A stretch of DNA of 64,000 nucleotides from an uncultured Bryobacterales bacterium (GTDB lineage Bacteria > Acidobacteriota > Terriglobia > Bryobacterales > UBA6623), in NCBI GenBank assembly GCA_951813605.1, contig OX638379.1, positions 5,034,062 through 5,098,061 of the forward strand, written 5' to 3'. Position numbers and translations under genes: made by a program. Under the pieces are notes generated by a model. The model was not told the origin of the DNA, did no database searches, and worked only from the letters and a program-made list of their open reading frames with translations. Shown in pieces: positions 25,705 to 34,351 of the stretch. The first letter of the stretch is position 1. Each line of letters starts with the position of its first letter.

Positions 25705-27423
25705 TTACTGCACGTCGTAGTCGAACTCGTCCCCGAAGAACGTCCACTCCTCAAGCCAGTTCTCGCCATTGCAGAACGCGCCGATGCACTGCGCGCTCGT
25801 GTCGAGCGCGCCATCGGACGGCGGGGTCGCCCCTGCCCCGGCCATGAGCGCGGGCGAGCCGACCATGGGCCGCGGGTCCGGATTCGCCTCGTAACGGACA
25901 TTGACCAGCATCGGCTCAACGTCCATGAAGTCCACCATCGACTCGACTCCGCCCTTGATCTGCGCATCGCCCATCTTGGCGCCGTTCATGTGGATGATCG
26001 AGTTCTCGATGCTGCTGGTTCCGTCCATGAAGAAGCCCGGCGAGTTGTCCCGCACGTCCAAGGCGTCCCCGCCGAACTGGGTCAAGATCACGTGACGAGC
26101 GGTGATTGCGGTTCCCACGCGGATTCTCATGCCGTCGCCGGAGGTGGAATTCAGGTCCTGCTCCAACCCTCCGACCATCGTCACGTTGTAGAGCATCGGA
26201 TGAGAGCGCGGCATGCGGTCGAATCCGGAACTGTCGTTGTCGGCTTCGATGCCGTTGTCGCCTTGCGGATCCTGCTGGATGAATATGTACTGCGCAGTGC
26301 CCTGCCAGCCGAACGCCCAGTCGAGGGAGTCGTCCTTCGAGCCGCTCGAAACGCAGTACATGCAGTTGGCCGTACCGCCGAAGAATTCGATGCCGTCGTC
26401 TTCGCCTTCGTGCGCTTGGATGTGGTCGATAACAGTGCCCGAGCCGATGCCGTGGAAGCCGAACGCGTTGGGTTGCGTCTCGGGGTTGAAGTCCACGCCC
26501 GCGAACTTGACCCGGACGTACCGGAGCACGCCGCTAGAGTCCTCGGGATTGTCGCCGCCGCAAACCGGCCGCGTCTCCGGGATCACTCCCTCCGCCAAGC
26601 CCGTGCCTCGCGTCATCGGTGCGTCGCCTAGGACGATCAAGCCGGCCCAGCAGCCGGACTCCCGCTGGCCGATGGGCTGGTCGCAGGTCATGACGATCGG
26701 CGCCTCCCGGCGTCCCTCCGCGACGATCTTGCCACCGTTTTCCACGACGATTACAGCGTTCTGGCCTCGCGCCTGGATCAGGGTCCCCGCCTCGATCGTC
26801 AAGGTCGCGCCGGGGTTCACGAACACTTGGTGGCGGATCCGGTAGATCGTGTCGTTGGTCCAAGCCGTGTCCATTGCTATCTCGGTATCTTGCCCGTCGA
26901 AGCCGAGCTCCACGGGCCGCTGCGGCGAAACAACGAACTTCGCGTACGCTTTCTTCGCGACCTGCGTGGTGTCGTCGCTGCGAACCGCGCCCACGAAGTG
27001 CCACAATCCCGGCGAGGGAACGCCGCCAGTCCAAATCCGCAACTGTTCCTGGGCCGGGACCGGGAGCGGCACGGTGAGGTCGGAGCTCAACCCGAAAACG
27101 TCCACGGCCATGTCGGAAGTTGCGCCGGGAGCAAGCGAGAACGGCGATAAATACAGGCGCTCCCCTGTCTCGATATTCTCCCGATACAGAAAAATCGTGT
27201 ACGGCGTTTCGTCGCCCATCGGGTCCAATGTTGCGTAAACGCCGATCTGCTCGCCGGTCGGGTAACCGAGCTTGTTGGTCCACAGCGCGGCTTTCATTGG
27301 CGACGGCGCCAGGATCGCCCCCGAGTCGGGTTCCATCCCAAGAGGGGGTGCTTGGCCGGTTGCCACGAACGGCACGGCGCAGAGCGCGGCCACCAACAAG
27401 CTTAGAATCCAAGTGCGTCTCAT
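25705..27423 (-). CDS. Secreted right-handed beta-helix-like protein
   Basis: Exported protein of 572 residues with a signal peptide (1-24, ending ATGQA). An N-terminal beta-sandwich region (to about 170) precedes a long region of pectate-lyase-like beta-helix rungs. These include GATLTIEAGTLIQARG, VVENGGKIVAEG, AGLIVLGDAP, VIDHIQAHEGEDDGIEFFGG and ENSIIHMNG. This resembles the lipoprotein or multidrug-transporter-misannotated beta-helix proteins of Bacteroidota and Acidobacteriota, whose role is unknown; no catalytic residues of polysaccharide lyases can be assigned. Two late cysteines (QCIGAFC) may form a disulfide. The ATG at 27423 follows a full Shine-Dalgarno. It is divergent from glyA. 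Confidence 0.8.
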   Translation of the reverse strand: MRRTWILSLLVAALCAVPFVATGQAPPLGMEPDSGAILAPSPMKAALWTNKLGYPTGEQIGVYATLDPMGDETPYTIFLYRENIETGERLYLSPFSLAPGATSDMAVDVFGLSSDLTVPLPVPAQEQLRIWTGGVPSPGLWHFVGAVRSDDTTQVAKKAYAKFVVSPQRPVELGFDGQDTEIAMDTAWTNDTIYRIRHQVFVNPGATLTIEAGTLIQARGQNAVIVVENGGKIVAEGRREAPIVMTCDQPIGQRESGCWAGLIVLGDAPMTRGTGLAEGVIPETRPVCGGDNPEDSSGVLRYVRVKFAGVDFNPETQPNAFGFHGIGSGTVIDHIQAHEGEDDGIEFFGGTANCMYCVSSGSKDDSLDWAFGWQGTAQYIFIQQDPQGDNGIEADNDSSGFDRMPRSHPMLYNVTMVGGLEQDLNSTSGDGMRIRVGTAITARHVILTQFGGDALDVRDNSPGFFMDGTSSIENSIIHMNGAKMGDAQIKGGVESMVDFMDVEPMLVNVRYEANPDPRPMVGSPALMAGAGATPPSDGALDTSAQCIGAFCNGENWLEEWTFFGDEFDYDVQ

Positions 27424-27750
27424 CAAGTGAGTCCTCCTTAAAACTGATCGCGGCTCGACAGCGCGACTGGGTCAAGCCGGGTCCTGCCGAGCTCTTCTTC
27501 TGGAAATCCCGCAACCCTCGGCGTTCGCCGCGTGCCAATTGCCTGCGGGTCGCTCGCAATCGGCTAGGGAGCCCAAAGGGCGCTCCCAGCCAACCTCAAA
27601 CTCAGACGACGGACAGTGTGTTACCCCAATGCAACAGTCCCGCTAAGGCTCCGTGAAATTGGAAACCGAATACCCTTCGAGCCGCGCCTGCGGCTCCCCA
27701 TCGCGCAACGGCCCGTTCATTTCGGGACAATGGAGGCTAGGCCCGTTCAT
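27424..27750. other. Divergent intergenic region upstream of the beta-helix gene and glyA
   Basis: No gene is seen. It contains the ribosome site of the beta-helix gene at its left edge. It also holds a strong hairpin, GGGAGCCC-AAA-GGGCGCTCCC (27567-27587, with a two-base bulge). I see no conserved glycine or tetrahydrofolate riboswitch core before glyA. Confidence 0.4.
27432..27440 (-). promoter_or_regulatory. Full-length Shine-Dalgarno of the beta-helix gene
   Basis: TAAGGAGGA on the minus strand lies 8 bases before the ATG at 27423 and decides the start. It is the strongest ribosome site I found in the window. Confidence 0.75.
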
Positions 27751-29016
27751 ATGCATTCCCCGCGCGAACTCCTTCAACGCAACGATCCTGAACTCTTCGC
27801 GGCGCTCGTCGGAGAGGAAGAGCGCCAGGCCACCGGCATCGAGCTCATTCCGTCGGAAAACTACACCTATCCGGAAGTCCTCGCGACCCTGGGGTCGGTG
27901 TTCACGAACAAGTACGCGGAAGGCTACCCCGGCCGGCGCTACTACGGCGGCCAGACGTACACGGACGCCATCGAGCGCATCGCCCGGACCCGCGCGAGGC
28001 GGCTCTTCCGCTGCGAGCACGCCAATGTCCAGCCGCTGTCCGGCGCGCCGATGAACGCGGCGGTCTACCTAGCGCTGCTCGAGCCCGGCGACACCGTGAT
28101 GGGCATGGACCTGTCTCACGGCGGGCACCTCACGCACGGAGCCCCTGTCTCCCACATGGGCAAGCTGTTCCGCTGGATCCGCTACAAGACCGATCCGGAG
28201 GCAGAGGGCCGCATCGATTTCGACGCCCTCCGCAGCAGCGCCCTGGCGCACCGGCCGAAGATGATTGTCTGCGGCTACTCGTCATACCCTCGAGACTACG
28301 ACTACGGCCCGTTCAAGAGCATCGCGGACGAAGTCGGAGCCCTGACCCTGGCGGATGTCTCTCATATCGGTGGCCTGATCGCCGGCGGCGTGCTAGCGAA
28401 CCCGTTCGATGCCGGATTTGACTTGGTGACCACGACGACCCACAAGTCGCTGCGGGGCCCGCGAGGCGGGATGATCCTGTGCCGTAAGGAATTCCGCAAG
28501 GCGATTGACAAGTCGGTGTTTCCCGGCCTGCAAGGCGGCCCCCACATGAATCAGGTGGCAGCGACCGCGGTTGCGCTGGGCAAGGCACTCCAGCCGGCCT
28601 TCGGGGACTACTGCCGCCAAGTGCTGGCGAACGCGCTGGCGCTGGCTCGGGCGTTGCTCGACGGAGGGGCCGACCTGGTAACGGGCGGGACGGCCAACCA
28701 CATGATGGTGGTCGACTGCGTCCGCAGCTTCGGGCTGAACGGCCGCGTCGCCGAGGAGACGCTGGACGCAATAGCGATCACGTGCAACAAGCAGGTGGTG
28801 CCGGACGACCCCAACCCGCCGCTGCGTCCCAGCGGTATCCGTCTCGGCACGCCGGCAGCGACTACAAGGGGCATGCTGGAGCCCGAGATGAAGGCGCTCG
28901 GGACCTGCATGGTCGAGGCGCTACGATCACCCGGCGACGAGGAATCGCTCGGCAGGCTCAAGGCGCGCGTCCAGGATCTCTGCGCCAGCTTTCCCGCGCC
29001 CGGAGTTCCCGGCTGA
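27751..29016 (+). CDS. glyA: Serine hydroxymethyltransferase
   Basis: Cytoplasmic PLP enzyme that interconverts serine and glycine with transfer of a one-carbon unit to tetrahydrofolate. From the ATG at 27751 it has 421 residues, the usual family length. Diagnostic motifs are IELIPSENYTYPEV (family IELIASEN), YPGRRYYGG, the SHGGHLTHG loop, and the PLP-lysine motif TTTTHKSLRGPRGG near residue 230. The C-terminal RLGTPAATTRG matches the folate-binding end. An ATG at 27730 in the same frame is an alternative start. It is an isolated gene; the following membrane-spermidine-synthase gene starts about 90 bases later on the same strand. Confidence 0.95.
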   Translation: MHSPRELLQRNDPELFAALVGEEERQATGIELIPSENYTYPEVLATLGSVFTNKYAEGYPGRRYYGGQTYTDAIERIARTRARRLFRCEHANVQPLSGAPMNAAVYLALLEPGDTVMGMDLSHGGHLTHGAPVSHMGKLFRWIRYKTDPEAEGRIDFDALRSSALAHRPKMIVCGYSSYPRDYDYGPFKSIADEVGALTLADVSHIGGLIAGGVLANPFDAGFDLVTTTTHKSLRGPRGGMILCRKEFRKAIDKSVFPGLQGGPHMNQVAATAVALGKALQPAFGDYCRQVLANALALARALLDGGADLVTGGTANHMMVVDCVRSFGLNGRVAEETLDAIAITCNKQVVPDDPNPPLRPSGIRLGTPAATTRGMLEPEMKALGTCMVEALRSPGDEESLGRLKARVQDLCASFPAPGVPG

Positions 29017-29105
29017 GGCCAGGGCCCCTTTCCGGCTCCTCCGCGATGGCCAAGATCCGAGTGAATCCCCGAGGCCGAGGCTAAGCGAGAGTGCCACTGC
29101 TAGCG

Positions 29106-30719
29106 ATGAATACCCGGTCGACAGAATCCATCCCGTCGCCTCGCTGGGCTTGGATCGTCCCGGTCGCCACGGTCTTTCTGTCAAGCCTGTGCATCATGGT
29201 GCTCGAGCTGGTGGCCGGGCGGCTGATCGCGCGCCACGTCGGCAGCTCCCTCTACACCTGGACTTCCGTGATTGGCATCGTGCTGTCCGGAATAGCCGCA
29301 GGCAACTATGCAGGGGGCCGTTTGGCCGACAGATTCCCTCCCAAGGAGACCTTGAGTGCGATCTTCCTGATCGCGTCCGCCAATTGCCTGCTCATTCCAC
29401 TGCTGAATAACCGCGTGGGCGGCCTGGAATCGCTGCGGGACCTCGACTGGCCGGTGCGCATCGCGCTGCACGTGTTCCTTGTGTTTTTCGCGCCGTCTTG
29501 CCTGCTGGGAATGATCAGCCCGGTGGCAGCCAAGATGGCGATCGTGCTAGGACAGCGCCTGGGACGGACCATCGGCAGCGTGTACTCGTGGGGCGCAATC
29601 GGCAGCATCCTAGGGACCTTTCTCACCGGGTACCTGCTGATCGCCAAGATGGGCACGACCGCAGTGCTCCTCGCGGTTGCGGTGGTGCTGCTGCTGATGG
29701 CGTTGGCGTACGGCGGGTCAAGCTTGCTGCCGTATCTCTGGACCGGGGTCCTGCTTGCAGTGCTAACCGCCACGTGGGCCCCGTTCCCGTTGGCGAGGAC
29801 TGTTGGCGAGAGGTTGGGTTTCCGCGAGCACGGCTCGGCATCGGTGTTCTTCCAGGACGAGTCGGAGTACTCCTTTATTCGAGTTGAAGACGTGATCGAG
29901 ACGCCCGGCCTGCGATCCATGACGCTGGACTACTTGGTGCATGCCTACGTTGACATGCAAGATCCGGACCGGCTGCACTACGACTACGAGCGCATCTATG
30001 CGGGTGTGACCGTGGAGGCCGTGGCATCGCATCATCCCGCCGGCAGCCCGAGGGCCCTGTTTCTGGGAGGCGGCGGCTACGTCTTTCCTCGCTGGTTCCT
30101 GCGACGCTACCCGAATGGACACGGGGAAGTGGTGGAGATCGATCCCCAAGTGACGAGGGCCGCGATCGAGGCGTTCGGCTTGGAAGCCGACACGCCTATA
30201 CGGATTGTCCATCTAGACGCTAGGAACCGCGTTGACGAGCTCTACGATCGGGCGCGGAAAGGCGAAGCGGTCGGGAAATTCGACTTGGTCTACAACGACG
30301 CGTTCAATCACTACTCGCCGCCCTTCCACCTCACTACGCTCGAGTACGTGCGCAAGCTGCGCGCCCTGATGAGCGACGATTCCGTGTTTCTCGCGAACAC
30401 GATCGACATTTTCCGCTCGGGCCGCTTCCTCGGGGCGATGATCAACACGGTCGAACAGGTGTTCCCGTATGTCTACACGTTCTGCACGTCTCCCGGCGGG
30501 CCGACTGACGAAGACGAGCGAGATACATTCGTGGTGGCCGGCTCCACCAGGCTGCTCCCGGTGCAGCAGTTGGACTATCTCAAGTACAGCGCGGCGCTGC
30601 TTTCGCCTCGGGACACCGCGCTGCTTCGCCGCCGCTCGGGTGGACTGGTATTGACCGATGATTACGCTCCCGTCGACAACCTGTTGACGCCGGTCATCCG
30701 ATTGGTCGAGAAGCGCTAG
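29106..30719 (+). CDS. Membrane-fused spermidine synthase-like protein
   Basis: Protein of 537 residues from the ATG at 29106; a GTG at 29091 is possible. The first half has about seven transmembrane helices, beginning VPVATVFLSSLCIMVLELVAGRLIA, a start typical of fused spermidine synthases. The second half (about 240-520) is a Rossmann methyltransferase-fold aminopropyltransferase-like domain with a glycine-rich FLGGGGYVFP motif, an acidic VVEIDPQV loop and DLVYNDAFNHYSPPFHL, where soluble spermidine synthases have the DSSDP-like gatekeeper segment. The activity of the fused family is not settled; aminopropyl transfer is inferred only from the fold. It is convergent with the glycosyltransferase gene. 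Confidence 0.88.
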   Translation: MNTRSTESIPSPRWAWIVPVATVFLSSLCIMVLELVAGRLIARHVGSSLYTWTSVIGIVLSGIAAGNYAGGRLADRFPPKETLSAIFLIASANCLLIPLLNNRVGGLESLRDLDWPVRIALHVFLVFFAPSCLLGMISPVAAKMAIVLGQRLGRTIGSVYSWGAIGSILGTFLTGYLLIAKMGTTAVLLAVAVVLLLMALAYGGSSLLPYLWTGVLLAVLTATWAPFPLARTVGERLGFREHGSASVFFQDESEYSFIRVEDVIETPGLRSMTLDYLVHAYVDMQDPDRLHYDYERIYAGVTVEAVASHHPAGSPRALFLGGGGYVFPRWFLRRYPNGHGEVVEIDPQVTRAAIEAFGLEADTPIRIVHLDARNRVDELYDRARKGEAVGKFDLVYNDAFNHYSPPFHLTTLEYVRKLRALMSDDSVFLANTIDIFRSGRFLGAMINTVEQVFPYVYTFCTSPGGPTDEDERDTFVVAGSTRLLPVQQLDYLKYSAALLSPRDTALLRRRSGGLVLTDDYAPVDNLLTPVIRLVEKR

Positions 30720-30740
30720 GTTCCGTGGGTAGCAGCGGCC

Positions 30741-31943
30741 CTAGGCGCGACCGACTTCTCTCGTAGTGTTCTCGCTGATCAGCTCGTACGTGCGTCCGCG
30801 CCAAGAGATGCACCTCGTCATTCCCGACCTGAGGAACGCGTACAGCCAGATCCACGTCGCGAGGGGCGTCATCCAGAAATAGGCCCAGCCGTAGCGATCC
30901 AGCCACGACTCTCGCTGCGGGAAAACCAGTGCGCAGACGTACGCGCGCGTGCCTCCCTTGGCCATGCCCGGCAACACAATCAGCAGGAGTGCGCCGAGTC
31001 CGATCAGAGGACTGCCTAGCGCAACCTGCGTCAGGCACAGCGCCTGCGCTGCGCAGTAAACGATATGGCTGATGCATCCGCCCAGCCACATACGGAAGCT
31101 ATAGACCCTCGTGATGGTGAGCTGGCGCACGGTCCATGCGAGAAATTCGCGTCCCGTGCATTGCCCGGGGGTCTCGACCATCGCCTCCGGCACGAAGCGG
31201 ATGCCCAATCCGGCCGCACGGACGGCATCGGCGAGGCGGTAGTCATCGCTGACCGCACCGCGCCAGTATCGGAGCACACCCGCGGACTCGAAGACCCGCC
31301 GCCTCAACGCCATCCCGCCGCCCCAAGCGAAGCTTTTGTCCTTGGTATCCATGATGCCTGCGATGGACGAGTCCCACACGGCGCGCATCAGCGGCCAGAA
31401 ACCGCCGTTCTCGGGGATATGCCAGCGAAACGCCGTGGTGGCTCCGAGCTGAGGGTCGATCAAGGGCGCCACAAGTTTCCGCAGCCACCCGGGCTCCACC
31501 TCGCCGTCGGAATCGGCGAACGCAAGCACTTCCGCGCGATCTCCGACCGCTTGGACAGCAGCGATCAAGTTATGGATCTTTTCGCCGGTATCCGCTGGAG
31601 ACTCGCCGGCGACCACGATTCGGCATCGGGAACCTAGTGCTCCCCGCGCCACGCCGAGCGCAGGATCGGAAGGGTCCGCGCAAACCACCACCAGCTCGAA
31701 TAGCGGGTAGTCCTGGGAGGCGAGCGAAAGCAGGTGTCGGGCGAGCCCGGGTTCGCTGCCCTTGACTGGAACGATCAACGCCGTCCGGGGCCATTCGAGT
31801 TCTCCCCGCTCGACCGGCCTTAGGACGCGCCGCTCCACGTACTCTAGAAACCTTCTCCCTCTTTTCACGGACAGCAGGGTCGCTGCCACGCCGAGAAACG
31901 CGAAGATCCAGAACAGCGCGTCGAGCAAGTTGGAGCGTATCAT
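30741..31943 (-). CDS. GT21-like membrane glycosyltransferase (ceramide glucosyltransferase-type)
   Basis: Integral membrane family 2/21 glycosyltransferase of 400 residues. An N-terminal transmembrane helix (about 8-24) is followed by a GT-A domain starting ALIVPVKG. Acidic motifs are CADPSD near residue 88, FADSDGEV near 140 and DDYRLAD near 232, the last being the catalytic-base region in GT21. VRQLTITR stands where GT21 has the Q/R-x-x-R-W motif, with W replaced. Three or four C-terminal helices follow. GT21 enzymes glycosylate ceramide or hopanoid-type lipids; here a membrane lipid acceptor is likely but unspecified. The gene is alone, divergent from the carboxylase gene. Confidence 0.85.
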   Translation of the reverse strand: MIRSNLLDALFWIFAFLGVAATLLSVKRGRRFLEYVERRVLRPVERGELEWPRTALIVPVKGSEPGLARHLLSLASQDYPLFELVVVCADPSDPALGVARGALGSRCRIVVAGESPADTGEKIHNLIAAVQAVGDRAEVLAFADSDGEVEPGWLRKLVAPLIDPQLGATTAFRWHIPENGGFWPLMRAVWDSSIAGIMDTKDKSFAWGGGMALRRRVFESAGVLRYWRGAVSDDYRLADAVRAAGLGIRFVPEAMVETPGQCTGREFLAWTVRQLTITRVYSFRMWLGGCISHIVYCAAQALCLTQVALGSPLIGLGALLLIVLPGMAKGGTRAYVCALVFPQRESWLDRYGWAYFWMTPLATWIWLYAFLRSGMTRCISWRGRTYELISENTTREVGRA

Positions 31944-31996
31944 GGCGCCGCCCTGCTATCGGTCGGCGGCGGTGCCGTGATAAGTTGTGGGAATTC

Positions 31997-33547
31997 ATGG
32001 GACTTGCGGAGAAGCGCGCTGAACTACGGCGGCTCAACGAGGCTTCCTTGGCAGGGGGCGGCCCGGAGCGAGCCGGACGGCATCGCGATTCGGGCAAGCT
32101 TTCCGCGAGGGAGCGCCTGGACCTGCTTCTCGACGAAGGCACCTTCGAGGAACTCGACCGGCTGGCGGCGCACGACTGCACGGACTTCGGCATGGATCGT
32201 CACAAGATCCCCGGGGACGGCTTCGTGACCGGCTACGGCCGCATCGACGGCCGCACCGTCTACGCCTTTGCGCATGACTTCACAGTGTTCGGAGGGTCGC
32301 TGTCGCTGCAAAACGCCAAGAAGATCTGCAAGGTCATGGACCTCGCGATGAAGACCGGAGCCCCGGTCATCGGCCTGAACGATTCCGGAGGGGCGCGCAT
32401 CCATGAGGGTGTCGCCTCGCTTGCGGGATATGCCGAGATCTTCCTTCGCAACACGCTCGCCAGCGGTGTGGTGCCTCAGATTTCTGCCGTCATGGGCCCT
32501 TGCGCGGGAGGTGCCGTGTACTCGCCGGCGATCACGGACTTCGTCTTCATGGTCGGCGAGACGAGCCACATGTTCGTGACCGGGCCGGATGTCATTCGCA
32601 CTGTCACTCACGAAGAGGTCAGCAAGGAAAAGCTCGGTGGCGCGCGGACGCACAACGAGATCAGCGGAGTGGCGCATTTCCTAGCTGCGGACGACACGCA
32701 CTGCCTGCAGATGATCCGGGAGCTGCACTCCTTCTTGCCATCGAACAACCTGGACGACGCACCGCACGTGGCCACTCTTGACCCTCTCGACCGGGCCGAT
32801 CCGGATCTCGACGAGATCGTGCCCGCGGAACCCAACGTGCCTTACGACATCAAGGGCATTGTGGCGCGCGTGGTGGACGACGGGAACTTCTTTGAAGTGC
32901 AGGAGCACTTCGCGCCGAACATAGTCGTGGGATTCGCCCGAATGGGCGGCCGACCGGTCGGCGTCGTCGCCAACCAGCCGGCTGTCCTGGCTGGGTGCCT
33001 CGATATCGACGCGTCGCTGAAGGGTGCTCGCTTCGTGCGATTCTGCGACTCCTTCAACATCCCGATCGTCACCTTCGAGGATGTCCCCGGCTTCCTGCCA
33101 GGTACCGAGCAGGAGTACGGCGGCATCATCAAGCACGGGGCGAAGCTGCTTTACGCGTATTGCGAGGCCACTGTCCCGAAGGTCACGGTCATCACGCGCA
33201 AGGCTTACGGGGGGGCGTATTGCGTGATGGGCTCCAAGCATGTCCGCACGGACATCAACTACGCGTATCCGACGGCCGAGATCGCGGTCATGGGGCCCGA
33301 AGGCGCCGTGAACATCCTGTACCGGCGCGAACTCGCCGCGTCGGACGATCCCGAGAGATTTCGGCAGGCCAAGATCGAGGAGTTCACGAAACGATTCGCC
33401 AACCCCTACCGTGCGGCAGAGAAGGGCTGGATCGACGAGGTGATCGAGCCCCGCCAGACCCGCGCGAAGCTGGTTCGCGCGCTGGGAATGCTGGAGAACA
33501 AGCGGGAATGGATGCCGCGCAAGAAGCACGGCAACATTCCGCTTTGA
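31997..33547 (+). CDS. Acyl-CoA carboxylase carboxyltransferase subunit (propionyl/methylmalonyl-CoA type)
   Basis: Carboxyltransferase beta subunit of 516 residues, the normal length. It moves CO2 between carboxybiotin and an acyl-CoA, in propionyl-CoA carboxylase or methylmalonyl-CoA decarboxylase style. N-terminal crotonase-like motifs include SARERLDLLLDEGTFEEL, FGGSLSLQNAKKICKVMDLA and GPCAGGAVYSPA; the C-terminal half has DVPGFLPGTEQEYGGIIKHGA and RKAYGGAYCVMGSKH. Both oxyanion-hole regions are intact. The ATG at 31997 precedes MGLAEKR, as in the family. The biotin carboxylase and biotin carrier partners are not adjacent and must be elsewhere. Substrate assignment rests on family resemblance. 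Confidence 0.93.
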   Translation: MGLAEKRAELRRLNEASLAGGGPERAGRHRDSGKLSARERLDLLLDEGTFEELDRLAAHDCTDFGMDRHKIPGDGFVTGYGRIDGRTVYAFAHDFTVFGGSLSLQNAKKICKVMDLAMKTGAPVIGLNDSGGARIHEGVASLAGYAEIFLRNTLASGVVPQISAVMGPCAGGAVYSPAITDFVFMVGETSHMFVTGPDVIRTVTHEEVSKEKLGGARTHNEISGVAHFLAADDTHCLQMIRELHSFLPSNNLDDAPHVATLDPLDRADPDLDEIVPAEPNVPYDIKGIVARVVDDGNFFEVQEHFAPNIVVGFARMGGRPVGVVANQPAVLAGCLDIDASLKGARFVRFCDSFNIPIVTFEDVPGFLPGTEQEYGGIIKHGAKLLYAYCEATVPKVTVITRKAYGGAYCVMGSKHVRTDINYAYPTAEIAVMGPEGAVNILYRRELAASDDPERFRQAKIEEFTKRFANPYRAAEKGWIDEVIEPRQTRAKLVRALGMLENKREWMPRKKHGNIPL

Positions 33548-33877
33548 AGCTGCCCGACAGGGACCCCTGGCTCCACTGGAAGTGCCTGCCGGCATCTGCG
33601 TGAGTCGTCCGTGCAATCGAGCCATTCGGCTGCGGCACGGAACCCGGGATCCGAGGCTCTAGCAGCTTCGAAGCCTCCCGCGAGTTCGCTCGGCCTCGAA
33701 TCTCTGCCTGCCTGCCGATCCGGGGTGAAGGGTCTGACAGCTGCTCCGTCCGGAACGACCTGCACTGCCCGTGCGGGTCTTGCGAGGATTGCGAAGTTCC
33801 GTTTGAGCTGCAACGTCAACCCGGGCTGGGGTGTCGAGCCGAGGGGCGGATGCGCTGTGCGTCGCTGAACCGCAGAC
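33548..33877. other. Intergenic region between convergent genes
   Basis: No gene, strong hairpin with a T-run or repeat is recognised. A plus-strand frame here has a low-complexity Ala/Ser/Gly-rich translation and no start signal. Confidence 0.4.
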
Positions 33878-34297
33878 CTAGCCCAGCTCGAGGGAGCTGA
33901 AGAAGAACGGCTTCTCCACGGCTGCGGTCCCGGGCGCGTCCGATCCGTGTATCGCGTTTTTCTCGATATCCGTGGCGTACAATTTCCGCACCGTGCCGGG
34001 TTCTGCGTTGGCGGGGTTCGTCGCGCCCATCACCTTGCGCAGCGCTGAGATCGCGTCCTCGCGCTCGAGAACCACGGGGATGACCGGTCCCGAGGTCATA
34101 AACCGAACGAGGCTGTCGTAGAAAGGTCTCGCGCGATGCACGGCGTAGAAGGCTCGAGCCTGCGCCTCGGTCAGGGTGACCTTCTTCATGGCGACGATCT
34201 CGAATCCTTCCCTCTCTAGCAGCGCGATGATGTGCCCGGCGTTGCCTGCGGCGACGGCGTCCGGCTTGATGATGGCCAAGGTGCGTTCAATAGGCAT
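33878..34297 (-). CDS. ndk: Nucleoside diphosphate kinase
   Basis: Cytoplasmic enzyme of 139 residues that equilibrates nucleoside di- and triphosphates through a phosphohistidine. Motifs: ERTLAIIKPDAV at the N-terminus, ATNPANAEPGTVRK, and the active-site histidine in NAIHGSD near residue 117, followed by VEKPFFF. Length and order are standard. It is the third gene of a probable sucC-sucD-ndk operon, 54 bases after sucD, which links nucleotide balance to succinyl-CoA synthetase, an NTP-forming enzyme. The start ATG at 34297 is the only sensible one. Confidence 0.96.
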   Translation of the reverse strand: MPIERTLAIIKPDAVAAGNAGHIIALLEREGFEIVAMKKVTLTEAQARAFYAVHRARPFYDSLVRFMTSGPVIPVVLEREDAISALRKVMGATNPANAEPGTVRKLYATDIEKNAIHGSDAPGTAAVEKPFFFSSLELG

Positions 34298-34351
34298 GGC
34301 TTGAGTCGTTGTCGTCGGCGTTTCGGCAAGTCATAGGGTCAAGTAATGGTC

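Noticed and set aside
27567..27587. Strong hairpin upstream of glyA as a possible glycine or tetrahydrofolate riboswitch.
   Set aside because: Only a single bulged stem is seen; none of the conserved junction or aptamer-core sequences could be found.
33611..33868. 85-codon frame between the carboxylase and ndk genes.
   Set aside because: Low-complexity Ala/Ser/Gly translation, no ribosome site, no domain.
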